Source of the DNA: Candidatus Atribacteria bacterium UBA6251
Lineage (GTDB): Bacteria > Atribacterota > Phoenicimicrobiia > Phoenicimicrobiales > Phoenicimicrobiaceae
Assembly: GCA_002441285.1 (NCBI GenBank)
Contig: DJVR01000012.1
Location: 1 to 7,323 of the forward strand
Direction: 5' to 3'
DNA: 7,323 nt
Position numbers and translations under genes: made by a program. How positions within the stretch are numbered: position 1 is the first letter of the stretch; each line of letters begins with the position of its first letter. Of this stretch, positions 1 to 7,087 are shown in pieces. Below the pieces are notes generated by a model. It saw only the letters and a program-made list of their open reading frames with translations. It was not told the origin of the DNA and made no database searches.

Positions 1-246
1 ATCCCCAGAGTCCTTCAGATTAAATCGGAAAAAGATCTATTGGATGAAGCCTTAGGTTATATTTATTATTATAATAATCTAAGAGAACATTCATCCCTTA
101 ATTACCATACCCCTTATCAACATCTTAAAAAACAGTTACCAGAGGTTGACAGTAGTATTAGATTTGTGATACCAATAATGCTAGATAAGGTATCAGTTCA
201 GATTGGTAGGTGGAGTGGATACAATGTCTTGGCGCAGCACCGTATA
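1..246 (+). pseudogene. C-terminal part of an integrase-type (DDE, rve-fold) transposase, IS481-like; left edge cut by window
   Basis: The frame is open from base 1. It reads through a segment with YYYNNLREHSSLNYHTPYQHL, the typical end of the integrase core (tyrosine/asparagine-rich strand, then R-x-H-S-x-L-x-Y-x-TP). After this comes DKVSVQIGRWSGYNVLAQH, which resembles the C-terminal tail of IS481-like transposases as I remember them. The catalytic DDE residues would lie left of the window and cannot be checked. The frame has no stop where the protein should end: it continues without interruption until 601-603, running antisense to the last 325 bases of the isocitrate dehydrogenase gene. 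That extension is surely not native coding. The end given here (about 246) is where transposase-like sequence fades, not a real stop. Probably a truncated or decayed insertion element lying tail-to-tail with the operon. I could not identify a terminal inverted repeat. Confidence 0.65.
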
Positions 247-278
247 TCAAGAAAAATAAATGAACAACCACTTTTCCC

Positions 279-1277
279 TCATTCTAAAGCATCTATAATG
301 GCTTCAGCATATTCTAATGTCCTGGTATTGCCACCGATATCACAAGTTAAATATCTTCCTTCTTCTAACACTTTTTCTACAGCTTTTTCTACCTTATCTG
401 CTGTCTTACTTTCGCCTAAATATCTCAACATCATCACACCAGAAAGGATTGTTGCTGTCGGGTTACCCATATTGGGATCTAACTCGGGAGCAGACCCATG
501 CGCTGGCTCGAATACAGCTTCCTTTTCTCCTATATTAGCTCCTGGTGCTAACCCTAATCCACCAACTAACCCTGCAGCCAAATCGGAGAGTATATCTCCA
601 TAAAGATTTGGCATAACCAAAACCTCATAATCTTGAGGTGTTTGAACCAGCTTCATACTCATTGCATCAACTATCACATTTTCAAAAATTATCTCAGGGT
701 ATTCTTGAGACACTTTTCTAACACAATCTAAGAAAAGTCCGTCTGTACATTTCATTATATTTGCCTTGTGAACTGCTGTAACTTTTCTCCTTTCTTCTTT
801 TCTGGCCAGCTCAAAGGCAAACTTTGCAATCCTTTCACTCGCCTTCCTGGTTATTATTTTTATACTCTCAGCTGCATCTTCTCCTATTTTATGCTCTATT
901 CCAGCATAAAGATCTTCTGTATTTTCTCTAACTATTACCAAATCAATACCATCATATCTTGAAGGTACACCTTTATATGACTTTACAGGTCTCACATTTG
1001 CATATAAGTTTAACGCTTGTCTTAATGCAACATTAACACTTCTGAAACCTGTCCCTACAGGTGTTGTAACCGGCCCTTTTAACGCCACTCTGTTTCTTTT
1101 GATACTATCTATAACAAAATCAGGAAGAGGTGTGCTATATTTTTGAATAGCCTTTTGTCCAGCTTCTACAACTTCCCAGTTAATCTTTACTCCGCTCGCC
1201 TTCAAAACCATTTTAGCTGCTTCGGTAACTTGTGGACCAATTCCCTCTCCCGGAATCAAAGTAATATTGTAAGCCAT
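279..1277 (-). CDS. icd: isocitrate dehydrogenase, NAD-type (isocitrate/isopropylmalate dehydrogenase family)
   Basis: This 332-residue protein probably performs oxidative decarboxylation of isocitrate to 2-oxoglutarate in the cytoplasm. It is a complete member of the beta-decarboxylating dehydrogenase family. Visible motifs are the nucleotide/substrate entry IPGEGIGP (8-15), the substrate loop S80-x-N82-x-x-L-R86 with R96 in NVRP, R117 in VRENTEDLYAG with Y124, catalytic K171, D204, and the metal aspartates D228 and D232 in NLYGDILSDL. HGSAPEL (260-266) lacks the Lys-Tyr pair usual in NADP enzymes, so I infer NAD as coenzyme. The length fits the short NAD-IDH type. The ATG is preceded by AGGAGGAGG (1286-1294) at 8 nt spacing. 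It sits 23 nt after aconitase, last in the operon. Family relatives include isopropylmalate and homoisocitrate dehydrogenases; the citrate synthase and aconitase neighbours favour isocitrate. No convincing terminator follows the stop. Confidence 0.9.
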   Translation of the reverse strand: MAYNITLIPGEGIGPQVTEAAKMVLKASGVKINWEVVEAGQKAIQKYSTPLPDFVIDSIKRNRVALKGPVTTPVGTGFRSVNVALRQALNLYANVRPVKSYKGVPSRYDGIDLVIVRENTEDLYAGIEHKIGEDAAESIKIITRKASERIAKFAFELARKEERRKVTAVHKANIMKCTDGLFLDCVRKVSQEYPEIIFENVIVDAMSMKLVQTPQDYEVLVMPNLYGDILSDLAAGLVGGLGLAPGANIGEKEAVFEPAHGSAPELDPNMGNPTATILSGVMMLRYLGESKTADKVEKAVEKVLEEGRYLTCDIGGNTRTLEYAEAIIDALE

Positions 1278-1300
1278 TTAAATTACCTCCTCCTGTTAAA

Positions 1301-3232
1301 TTACTCTTTTGTTTTTTTCAATCTTATTAAATTTAAAAGACCTCCCTGAATCAACATCTCTTTCTGTCGGGGAGTAATATCTAAAATCATCTTATATTTT
1401 TTGCCCTTGGTCATATTTATAACATTAATTGTTTTACCCTTGACCTGGGAAATAGCATCTTCTATTAAAAGTTCATCTCCTTCCTCAACCTGGTCATAAT
1501 CTTCTAAATTTTTAAAAACTAAGGGAATTATCCCACTATTAATAAGATTTGCCTTATGTATCCTGGCAAATGACTTCGCTAAAACTGCTTTTATCCCAAG
1601 ATACAAAGGAACAAGGGCGGCATGTTCTCGACTTGAACCTTGCCCATAATTAATACCCCCAATTATAAAACCTCCTCTATTTTTCTTAGCCTTCTCGGGG
1701 AAATCTTTATCACAAGGGGTCAAACAATAATTAGAAAGATAAGGAATGTTTGATCTATAAGGGAGTAATTTAGCATTCGATGGCATAATATGATCAGTAG
1801 TAATATTGTCCCCCAGCTTTATTAAAATTTTCCCCTGAATCTTTGAGCTTAAAAAATTACCCAATGGAAACGGTTTTATATTTGGCCCCTTTATTATTTT
1901 TATTTCATCAGGATTATTAGCTGGTGGTATAATTAAATTATCATTTACCAAGAATAGCTCTGGTTCTTTAACTAAAGGGGGCTCCCCAGAATCCCTTGGA
2001 TCACTCAAATAGCCGTTAATGGCTGATACTGCAGCAACCTCGGGACTAACCAAATAGACTTTTGCTGAAAATGTGCCAGATCTCCCCTCAAAATTGCGAT
2101 TAAAGGTCCTTAAAGACACACCATTTGTGGAAGGTGATTGACCCATCCCAATACAGGGACCACAAGCACATTCAAGAATCCTTGCACCTGACTCAATTAG
2201 TGTTGCTAGAGCTCCATTTTTAGCAAGCATAGACAAAACCTGTTTTGACCCTGGTGCTATGGCCAAAGAAACGTGTTTGGCAATGGTTTTATCCTTAAGA
2301 ATTTTCGCTACTTTCATTAAGTCACTATATGAAGAATTCGTACAACTACCTATAACCACTTGATCAACTCTAAGCCCTCTTAAAGAAGCTACTGGTACTA
2401 CCTTATCTGGGCTATGAGGACAAGCCACTAAGGGTTCTAATTGAGAAAGGTTTATTTCTATCACCCCATCGTAAAATGCTCCTTTGTCTGCTTCTATTTC
2501 TGAAAATTCATTTTCTCTACCTTGAGCCTTTAAAAAATTTAAAGTTATTTCATCACTCGGGAATATAGAAGTTAACGCTCCCAATTCTGCTCCCATATTA
2601 GTAATTGTTGCCCTTTGAGGGACAGACAATTCTTTGATACCTCCACCAGAATATTCAAATATCTTCCCGACCCCCCCTTTAACAGTCAGCCTTTTTAAAA
2701 GTTCAAGTATGATATCCTTTGCGGATACCCAAGGTCTTAATTGCCCTTTGAGTTCTACTTTTATAATTCTTGGCATAGTCATACAATATTCTCCACTACC
2801 CATAGCCACAGCAACATCTATCCCTCCTGCACCTATAGCTAACATCCCTACCGCCCCAGCTGTAGGGGTATGGCTATCCGAACCTAAAAGAGTTTGCCCT
2901 GGAACAGCAAATCTCTCTAAATGAACTTGATGGCATATACCATTACCTGGTTTTGAAAAGAATATTCCGTACTTACTGGTTACTGTTTGAATATAAATAT
3001 GATCATCAGCGTTTTCAGGCCCTGTTTGCAACATATTGTGATCAATATAAGCTATTGATTTTTTAGTCTTTATCTTATCAATACCTAAAGCTTCAAGTTC
3101 AAGATAGGTCATAGTCCCAGTAGAATCCTGAGTTAGTGTCTGGTCAATACTTATTACCACTTCTCTCCCTGGAATCATCTTTCCGTTTATCAAATGATTA
3201 TTTATTATCTTTTGTGTAACTGTTAATTGCAA
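1301..3232 (-). CDS. acn: aconitate hydratase (bacterial ~640-residue aconitase), TTG start
   Basis: Isomerises citrate to isocitrate through a [4Fe-4S] cluster. With the TTG start the protein has 643 residues, matching the short aconitase type of anaerobes. The N-terminal catalytic domains contain GSDSHTPTAGAVGMLAIGAG (117-136). Cluster cysteines are C297 (IGSCTNSS) and C357/C360 (CACGPCIGMGQ). The swivel domain begins around 465 and carries GDNITTDHI (474-482), YGQGSSREHAAL (529-540, active-site Ser/Arg) and KSFARIHKANLINSGI (553-568). An ATG 78 bases further upstream (3310) is open in frame but would add 26 basic, non-homologous residues overlapping the preceding gene. The TTG instead has GAGGAGG 7 nt before it and gives the usual aconitase beginning (LTVTQKI...HLINGKMIPG). 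There are 19 nt between the citrate synthase stop and this start. Homoaconitase or isopropylmalate isomerase are less likely, because those are usually split into two subunits. Confidence 0.93.
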   Translation of the reverse strand: MQLTVTQKIINNHLINGKMIPGREVVISIDQTLTQDSTGTMTYLELEALGIDKIKTKKSIAYIDHNMLQTGPENADDHIYIQTVTSKYGIFFSKPGNGICHQVHLERFAVPGQTLLGSDSHTPTAGAVGMLAIGAGGIDVAVAMGSGEYCMTMPRIIKVELKGQLRPWVSAKDIILELLKRLTVKGGVGKIFEYSGGGIKELSVPQRATITNMGAELGALTSIFPSDEITLNFLKAQGRENEFSEIEADKGAFYDGVIEINLSQLEPLVACPHSPDKVVPVASLRGLRVDQVVIGSCTNSSYSDLMKVAKILKDKTIAKHVSLAIAPGSKQVLSMLAKNGALATLIESGARILECACGPCIGMGQSPSTNGVSLRTFNRNFEGRSGTFSAKVYLVSPEVAAVSAINGYLSDPRDSGEPPLVKEPELFLVNDNLIIPPANNPDEIKIIKGPNIKPFPLGNFLSSKIQGKILIKLGDNITTDHIMPSNAKLLPYRSNIPYLSNYCLTPCDKDFPEKAKKNRGGFIIGGINYGQGSSREHAALVPLYLGIKAVLAKSFARIHKANLINSGIIPLVFKNLEDYDQVEEGDELLIEDAISQVKGKTINVINMTKGKKYKMILDITPRQKEMLIQGGLLNLIRLKKTKE

Positions 3233-3239
3233 TTTAAAA

Positions 3240-3246
3240 CCTCCTC
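3240..3246 (-). promoter_or_regulatory. ribosome binding site that fixes the TTG start of aconitase
   Basis: GAGGAGG reads on the minus strand, followed by a 7-nt AT-rich spacer and TTG at 3232-3230. It lies inside the 19-nt gap after the citrate synthase stop. This supports initiation at the TTG rather than at the upstream in-frame ATG at 3310, which is inside the previous gene. Confidence 0.85.
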
Positions 3247-3251
3247 TTCCC

Positions 3252-4667
3252 TTACGGTTCCGCCGAATCAAAGTCTGGTACTTCTCCTTCACCCTGTACT
3301 CCTCTTCCAATAAGTAAGGTTACTAAAGATTCTAGTTCTTCGTCGCTAAAACTTGTCACTCTGCCTTTGACATATTCTCTATCTATGTATTCTTTTATCT
3401 TTGAAATTCTTGGGTCTCTTTTATCTACTTTTTTGTCACCTTCAAGCTTAAAATAGTTATTCATCCAAAAAACAATTCCTGCAAGACCTGAATGCGCACC
3501 AACTGATACTTTCAACGGTCTTTTTAATAATTTTTCTGTATCGAAAATATTATAAACTTCTTCATATTTTAGTACCCCATCAGCATGAATCCCTGCCTGG
3601 GTTTTATTAAAATTTTCCCCCACAAAAGGAGTTTGAGATGGAATTTTATATTTGAGCTCTTTTTCGAAATAATTAGCTATATCAGTTATTACTTCCAATT
3701 TTACATTTTTTAAAGTTCCTCTAAGTTGAGCATATTCAATAACCATTGCTTCCAGAGGGCAATTTCCCGTTCTTTCACCTATTCCTAAAAGAGACGTATT
3801 TACCGAAGAAGCTCCATAAAGCCAAGCCGTAGTAGAATTGGTAACAACTTTATAAAAATCATTGTGTCCGTGCCACTCGAGCCATTTTGAAGGCACTTCA
3901 GCATAATGCCTAAGCCCATATATAATACCTTGCACACATCGAGGCAAAGCAGCTCCTGGATAAGAGACGCCTAAACCTAAAGTATCACAAGCCCTGATTT
4001 TAATAGGAATTTTCGCCTGTTGGGAAAGTTTCATAAGCTCATTGGCAAAGGGAACCACAAACCCATAAAAATCAGCCCGAGTAATATCTTCAAAATGACA
4101 TCGGGGGATCACTCCGCTTTCCAGAGCTAATTTGACTACAGAAATATATGATTCTACCGCCTTTCTCCGAGTAAGATTAAGTTTTTTAAATATATGGTAA
4201 TCAGAACAAGGGACTAATATGCCGGTCTCTTTTATCCCCATTTTTTTTGCTAATTTAAAATCTTCTTCTTTCGCTCTTATCCAGGTGGTTACTTCTGGAT
4301 ACTTGTATCCTTTGCTTAAACATTTTTCTACAGCTTCCCTATCACTTTTAGAATAAATGAAAAATTCTGTTTGCCTTATAAGCCCAGAATCATTATCAAG
4401 TTCATGTAAATAATCGTAAATTCTTACTATCTGATCTGCTTTATAGGGAGACCTGGATTGCTGCCCATCCCTAAAAGTAGTATCCGTAATCCAGATATCC
4501 TCAGGGACAAACATAGGAACAAGTCTATGGTTAAAGGTTATTCTGGGTATCTCTGTGTAGGGGAATATTTCCCGATAAAGGTTTGGTTCTGCTACATCCT
4601 GAAGGTTAAATTTATAAATTGCTTGTTCTATAAGATTTGTTCGACTACTAAATTCTATCTTTGCCAT
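3252..4667 (-). CDS. Re-type citrate synthase (homocitrate/isopropylmalate synthase superfamily)
   Basis: Condenses oxaloacetate with acetyl-CoA to citrate with Re stereochemistry; the family is known from Clostridium kluyveri and other anaerobes and is unrelated to ordinary Si-citrate synthase. The 471-residue protein has the DRE-TIM metallolyase barrel: the start of the barrel TDTTFRDGQQSRSPY (61-75, with R66 and metal ligand D67), HFEDITRADFYGF (191-203), the metal ligands H266 and H268 in EWHGHND, NTSLLGIGERTGN (290-302) and the lid-side FVGENFNKTQAGIHADG (348-364, H361). The N-terminal stretch LQDVAEPNLYREIFPYTEIP before the barrel matches what I recall of Re-citrate synthases and is absent from most isopropylmalate synthases. 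No leucine-feedback LeuA dimer domain is seen at the C-terminus. Aconitase and isocitrate dehydrogenase directly downstream support citrate as product. Homocitrate synthase is the main alternative. ATG start with a GGAG/GAGG region just upstream. Confidence 0.85.
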   Translation of the reverse strand: MAKIEFSSRTNLIEQAIYKFNLQDVAEPNLYREIFPYTEIPRITFNHRLVPMFVPEDIWITDTTFRDGQQSRSPYKADQIVRIYDYLHELDNDSGLIRQTEFFIYSKSDREAVEKCLSKGYKYPEVTTWIRAKEEDFKLAKKMGIKETGILVPCSDYHIFKKLNLTRRKAVESYISVVKLALESGVIPRCHFEDITRADFYGFVVPFANELMKLSQQAKIPIKIRACDTLGLGVSYPGAALPRCVQGIIYGLRHYAEVPSKWLEWHGHNDFYKVVTNSTTAWLYGASSVNTSLLGIGERTGNCPLEAMVIEYAQLRGTLKNVKLEVITDIANYFEKELKYKIPSQTPFVGENFNKTQAGIHADGVLKYEEVYNIFDTEKLLKRPLKVSVGAHSGLAGIVFWMNNYFKLEGDKKVDKRDPRISKIKEYIDREYVKGRVTSFSDEELESLVTLLIGRGVQGEGEVPDFDSAEP

Positions 4668-4739
4668 CTTTCCTCACTCCACTTCGCTAATTAAATTTTT
4701 CATTGTTTTTTACTAAATCACCAATAAATAATAAATAAA

Positions 4740-6041
4740 TTAAGGCCAAATTCCTCGTGCTTTCATTGCTTTCGCTACTTGTGATATAGCATATATGTAG
4801 GCAGCAGTTCGGTGGTCAATTTTTTCTTTTTGAGCAACTCGCAATACTTCATTAAAAGCCTTCACCATCAATTTTTTTAATCTTCTATTTACTCTTTCCT
4901 CATCCCAGAAATATCCATAAAGTCCTTGAACCCATTCAAAATAAGATACAGCAACTCCTCCGGAATTAGCCAAAATATCAGGTATCACAAAAATTCCTTT
5001 TTGAAAAAGTATTTCATCTGCTTCTGGAGTAGTAGGACCATTAGCTGCCTCAGCTATAATCTTCGCTTTTATACTATTTGCATTTTTCTCAGTAATTACT
5101 CCTTCCAGGGCAGCAGGCACCAAAATATCACATTCTAATTCCAATAAATCTTCGTTCGCAATAAATTCTGTATTGGAAAATCCCACTACTGAGCCAGTTT
5201 TAATCTTATGATTTAAAATTTGCTCTGGATTGATCCCCTGAGGAGTATAAGCTCCCCCTTTTGAATCACTAACTGCAATTATTTTATAACCTTGCCCAAA
5301 AAGCAACTTAGCAGCAATTGAGCCAGCGTTTCCGTATCCCTGAATTACTACCTTTGCCTCGGAAGGATTAATATTCAATTGTTGAGCTGCTAATTCTACG
5401 GTATATGTTAATCCTTGTGCAGTTGCCTCTTTTCTTCCTTCTGACCCCCATAATTCTAGAGGTTTTCCAGTTATAGTGGAATAGCTTGATTTACCAGTAA
5501 TTTTATTATAAGTATCAATATACCATCCCATAATTTGAGGGGTAGTATAGACATCAGGGGCAGGAATATCTTTTTCTGGGCCAATAATCGAGGAAATCTC
5601 ATAAATATATCTTCGTGAAAGTCTCTCTAATTCTCTTTCTGACATTTCTTTAGGGTTACAAATTACTCCTCCTTTCGCTCCCCCATAGGGTATTCCTACA
5701 ATAGCACACTTCCAGGTCATCCAGGCAGAAAGAGCTTTTACTTCATCTAAAGTAACTTCAGGGTGATATCTAACTCCTCCTTTAGCTGGTCCTCGAGCAG
5801 TGTTATATTGAGATCTAAAACCAGTAAATACTTTTACTGTTCCATCATCCATTTCTACTGGAATGGAAACCATCAGTACTCTTTCAGGTTCTTTTAGTTG
5901 GGCTAAAATATTATCATCTAAGTCCGTTATTCGGGCAGCTTTTTCTAATTGCCTTTGAGCTATCTGAAAAGCATTGGTCTTATCATTCTTTTTTTCTAAT
6001 TCTAATTGTAGCTTCTCGAAAGTTTTTAATTCTTTAGTCAT
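4740..6041 (-). CDS. gdhA: glutamate dehydrogenase (hexameric Glu/Leu/Phe/Val dehydrogenase family)
   Basis: Interconverts 2-oxoglutarate plus ammonia and glutamate with NAD(P)H. The 433-residue length is typical of the small hexameric class. Domain I (about 45-185) shows KGGVRYHP with substrate Lys K87, K111 in MTWKCAIVGIPYGGAKGG with catalytic K123, and catalytic D163 in KDIPAPDVYT. The Rossmann domain (about 190-365) has GYGNAG (235-240), and the second strand ends VSDSKGG (D259); I do not assign the coenzyme from this. ANGPTTPEAD (333-342) and the C-terminal NSGGVAVSYFEWVQ (359-372) are classic. The loop LELWGSEGRKEATAQG (195-210) has Trp where many family members have Gly. ATG start with AGGAGGG 8 nt upstream. 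It follows a leader with ANTAR-type hairpins and precedes citrate synthase by 72 nt, so its substrate is made by the three genes downstream. Confidence 0.95.
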   Translation of the reverse strand: MTKELKTFEKLQLELEKKNDKTNAFQIAQRQLEKAARITDLDDNILAQLKEPERVLMVSIPVEMDDGTVKVFTGFRSQYNTARGPAKGGVRYHPEVTLDEVKALSAWMTWKCAIVGIPYGGAKGGVICNPKEMSERELERLSRRYIYEISSIIGPEKDIPAPDVYTTPQIMGWYIDTYNKITGKSSYSTITGKPLELWGSEGRKEATAQGLTYTVELAAQQLNINPSEAKVVIQGYGNAGSIAAKLLFGQGYKIIAVSDSKGGAYTPQGINPEQILNHKIKTGSVVGFSNTEFIANEDLLELECDILVPAALEGVITEKNANSIKAKIIAEAANGPTTPEADEILFQKGIFVIPDILANSGGVAVSYFEWVQGLYGYFWDEERVNRRLKKLMVKAFNEVLRVAQKEKIDHRTAAYIYAISQVAKAMKARGIWP

Positions 6042-6157
6042 TTTAAATTCCCTCCTAAATAATAATATAATAATTTATATTATAAAAATTTTTATTTTCT
6101 TATTTAATTTAAATTGATAACTTCACCCCCTTTTTTAGTTTATTTCTTTAATATATA

Positions 6158-6177
6158 GGCTTATAAAAAAATAAGCC
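6158..6177 (-). other. hairpin overlapping the end of the leader micro-ORF
   Basis: A perfect 7-bp inverted repeat, GGCTTAT and ATAAGCC, encloses a loop of six U on the minus-strand RNA. The tail is UAUAUAUUAAAG rather than a U-run, so as a terminator it would be weak. Its 5' arm GGCTT could also pair with AAGCC in the 3' arm region of the second ANTAR hairpin. It may therefore take part in alternative folding of the leader. Confidence 0.45.
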
Positions 6178-6199
6178 CTTCTAAGACAAACATTGTCAT
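6161..6199 (-). CDS. possible 12-residue leader peptide in the gdh leader
   Basis: A micro-ORF encoding MTMFVLEGLIFL begins with ATG exactly 7 nt after a very strong ribosome site AAGGAGG (6207-6213). Its TAA stop lies within the 3' arm of a hairpin (6158-6177). The peptide is mostly hydrophobic with several Leu, Ile and Val and one Glu. The strong SD at ideal spacing argues for translation. The tiny length and the lack of a clear run of regulatory codons leave its purpose open. It may be a translated leader that affects folding of the RNA, or the SD may be fortuitous or a relic of a lost gene. Confidence 0.4.
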   Translation of the reverse strand: MTMFVLEGLIFL

Positions 6200-6231
6200 A
6201 AAAGGACCTCCTTGGCCTAACTAAAATGAAT

Positions 6232-6269
6232 AGGCTTCTTTACCTGATCTTCTACCTCTTTGTAGAAAA
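6232..6269 (-). promoter_or_regulatory. candidate ANTAR-protein RNA target: two adjacent hexaloop hairpins
   Basis: On the minus-strand RNA, hairpin 1 (6248-6269) has arms TTTTCTAC and GTAGAAGA (8 bp with one G-U) closing the hexaloop AAAGAG. After a 2-nt linker, hairpin 2 (6232-6245) has arms AGGT and GCCT (4 bp with one G-U) closing the hexaloop AAAGAA. Both loops have A at position 1 and G at position 4, the conserved feature of the tandem-hairpin RNA bound by ANTAR proteins such as EutV and NasR. An ANTAR gene ends 24 nt before hairpin 1. The second stem is short, and its 3' arm can also pair with a downstream TAGGC, so the fold is conditional. The match is by eye only. Confidence 0.65.
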
Positions 6270-6292
6270 ACAAAATTTTTAAAATTAATGTT

Positions 6293-7006
6293 TTAACTAT
6301 TTAATTTTTCTTGTCGAATTTCAAAAGAAAGAATTATAGCCTCAGCAACATCTCTCATAGATATTCTTTTATCCATACTCTTTTTTCTGATTAAAGAAAA
6401 AGCTTCATTTTCACTAAGATTTCTTTCCTCCATTAATATTCCTTTAGCCCTCTCTACTTTTTTTCTTGTAATTAGTTCTTCTTGAATTATTTTTGTTTTG
6501 ACTATTAACTCAGTTTTTTCGATAGCTGCTGCAGCCTGATTGGCCACAGTACTTAAAAGTGTAATTTCCGCTTTACTAAATTCATAAGGTTTATTTGTAT
6601 AAACATTTAATACTCCTATTACTTTCTCTCTGACCATCATAGGGATACTAGCCATAGATACTAATCCTTCTTTTCTAGCTAATTTTTTTTCTTTATATTG
6701 TTCCTCTTTCAATACATCATAGATTATCTTCGGTTTTTTTTCTCTGGCAACCAACCCTACAATACCTTCATGTAATTTGATTGTTCGTTTTTTTAAATAT
6801 TCCTGATGCATTGATTGAGTAGCCCTGATATTAAATTCTTGATTCTTTTCATCTAATAACCACAAATTACACACCTTGGCTTTCATCACATTGGCAGTTA
6901 GAGTTACAATTAACTTTAATATATCTTCTAAATAAAAATCAGAAATTACCACCTTACTTATTTCATTTAATGTTTTTAAATAATCTTGATAATTTGAGTC
7001 AGTCAT
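6293..7006 (-). CDS. GAF-ANTAR domain RNA-binding antiterminator
   Basis: A soluble 237-residue regulator. Residues about 16-163 form a GAF sensor domain: a helical start, KAKVCNLWLLDEKNQEF as the first strands, GIVGLVAREKKPKII (81-95), SMASIPMMVREKVIGVLNVYT (117-137), and the closing helix STVANQAAAAIEKTEL. A helical linker leads to the ANTAR domain (about 170-227), with the signature RKKVERAKGILMEERNLSENEAF (181-203) containing the A-K-G-x-L-M core and the end helix ISMRDVAEAII. ANTAR proteins bind paired hexaloop hairpins in nascent RNA and usually prevent termination. There is no receiver domain or Asp phosphorylation site, so the input is likely a small molecule or ion sensed by GAF; the ligand is unknown. 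The ATG has AAGGA at 7-8 nt spacing. The gene sits between a riboswitch and the glutamate dehydrogenase leader that holds a matching hairpin pair, so gdh is the likely target. Confidence 0.92.
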   Translation of the reverse strand: MTDSNYQDYLKTLNEISKVVISDFYLEDILKLIVTLTANVMKAKVCNLWLLDEKNQEFNIRATQSMHQEYLKKRTIKLHEGIVGLVAREKKPKIIYDVLKEEQYKEKKLARKEGLVSMASIPMMVREKVIGVLNVYTNKPYEFSKAEITLLSTVANQAAAAIEKTELIVKTKIIQEELITRKKVERAKGILMEERNLSENEAFSLIRKKSMDKRISMRDVAEAIILSFEIRQEKLNS

Positions 7007-7087
7007 CTGGTCTTCCTTTTTATTTTTTATTTTTTCTAAAAATAAGATTTTTTATTTAATTAAACATTAAACGATTCCAGGTATACA

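Larger units (their letters stand above)
6042..6292 (-). promoter_or_regulatory. 251-nt structured leader of glutamate dehydrogenase
   Basis: This is the longest internal gap of the gene series and is much longer than the 19-72 nt gaps downstream. From its transcription-side start it contains two adjacent hexaloop hairpins, a possible SD plus 12-codon ORF, a 7-bp hairpin, a purine-rich block with five consecutive Gs (near 6126-6130), and an almost pure A/T stretch before the glutamate dehydrogenase ribosome site (AGGAGGG, 6050-6056). No strong intrinsic terminator with a U-run is visible. The layout suggests post-initiation control between the ANTAR gene and the metabolic genes. Confidence 0.6.

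Noticed and set aside
247..603. Extension of the left plus-strand reading frame as a longer protein of 187 residues
   Set aside because: It is antisense to the conserved C-terminal part of isocitrate dehydrogenase and has no family features of its own beyond the transposase tail.
3233..3310. N-terminal extension of aconitase from ATG at 3310
   Set aside because: It overlaps the previous gene, has no homologous look, and the TTG with its SD gives the normal family start.
4677..4706. Nine-codon ORF (MKNLISEVE) ahead of Re-citrate synthase
   Set aside because: No ribosome site precedes its ATG, and it ends just before the true SD region; it is most likely chance.
6079..6107. Possible promoter for gdh: TATAAT (6079-6084) with TTAAAT 17 bp upstream
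   Set aside because: The -35 is a poor match, and TATAAT-like words are expected by chance in this nearly pure A/T stretch. It is not supported enough to annotate, though if real it would bypass the ANTAR hairpins.
6204..6219. Alternative second ANTAR hairpin with loop AAGGAG closed by GGCC/GTCC
   Set aside because: The stem has a C-U mismatch, the spacing to hairpin 1 is long, and the loop is simply the SD of the micro-ORF. The 6232-6245 hairpin fits the tandem motif better.
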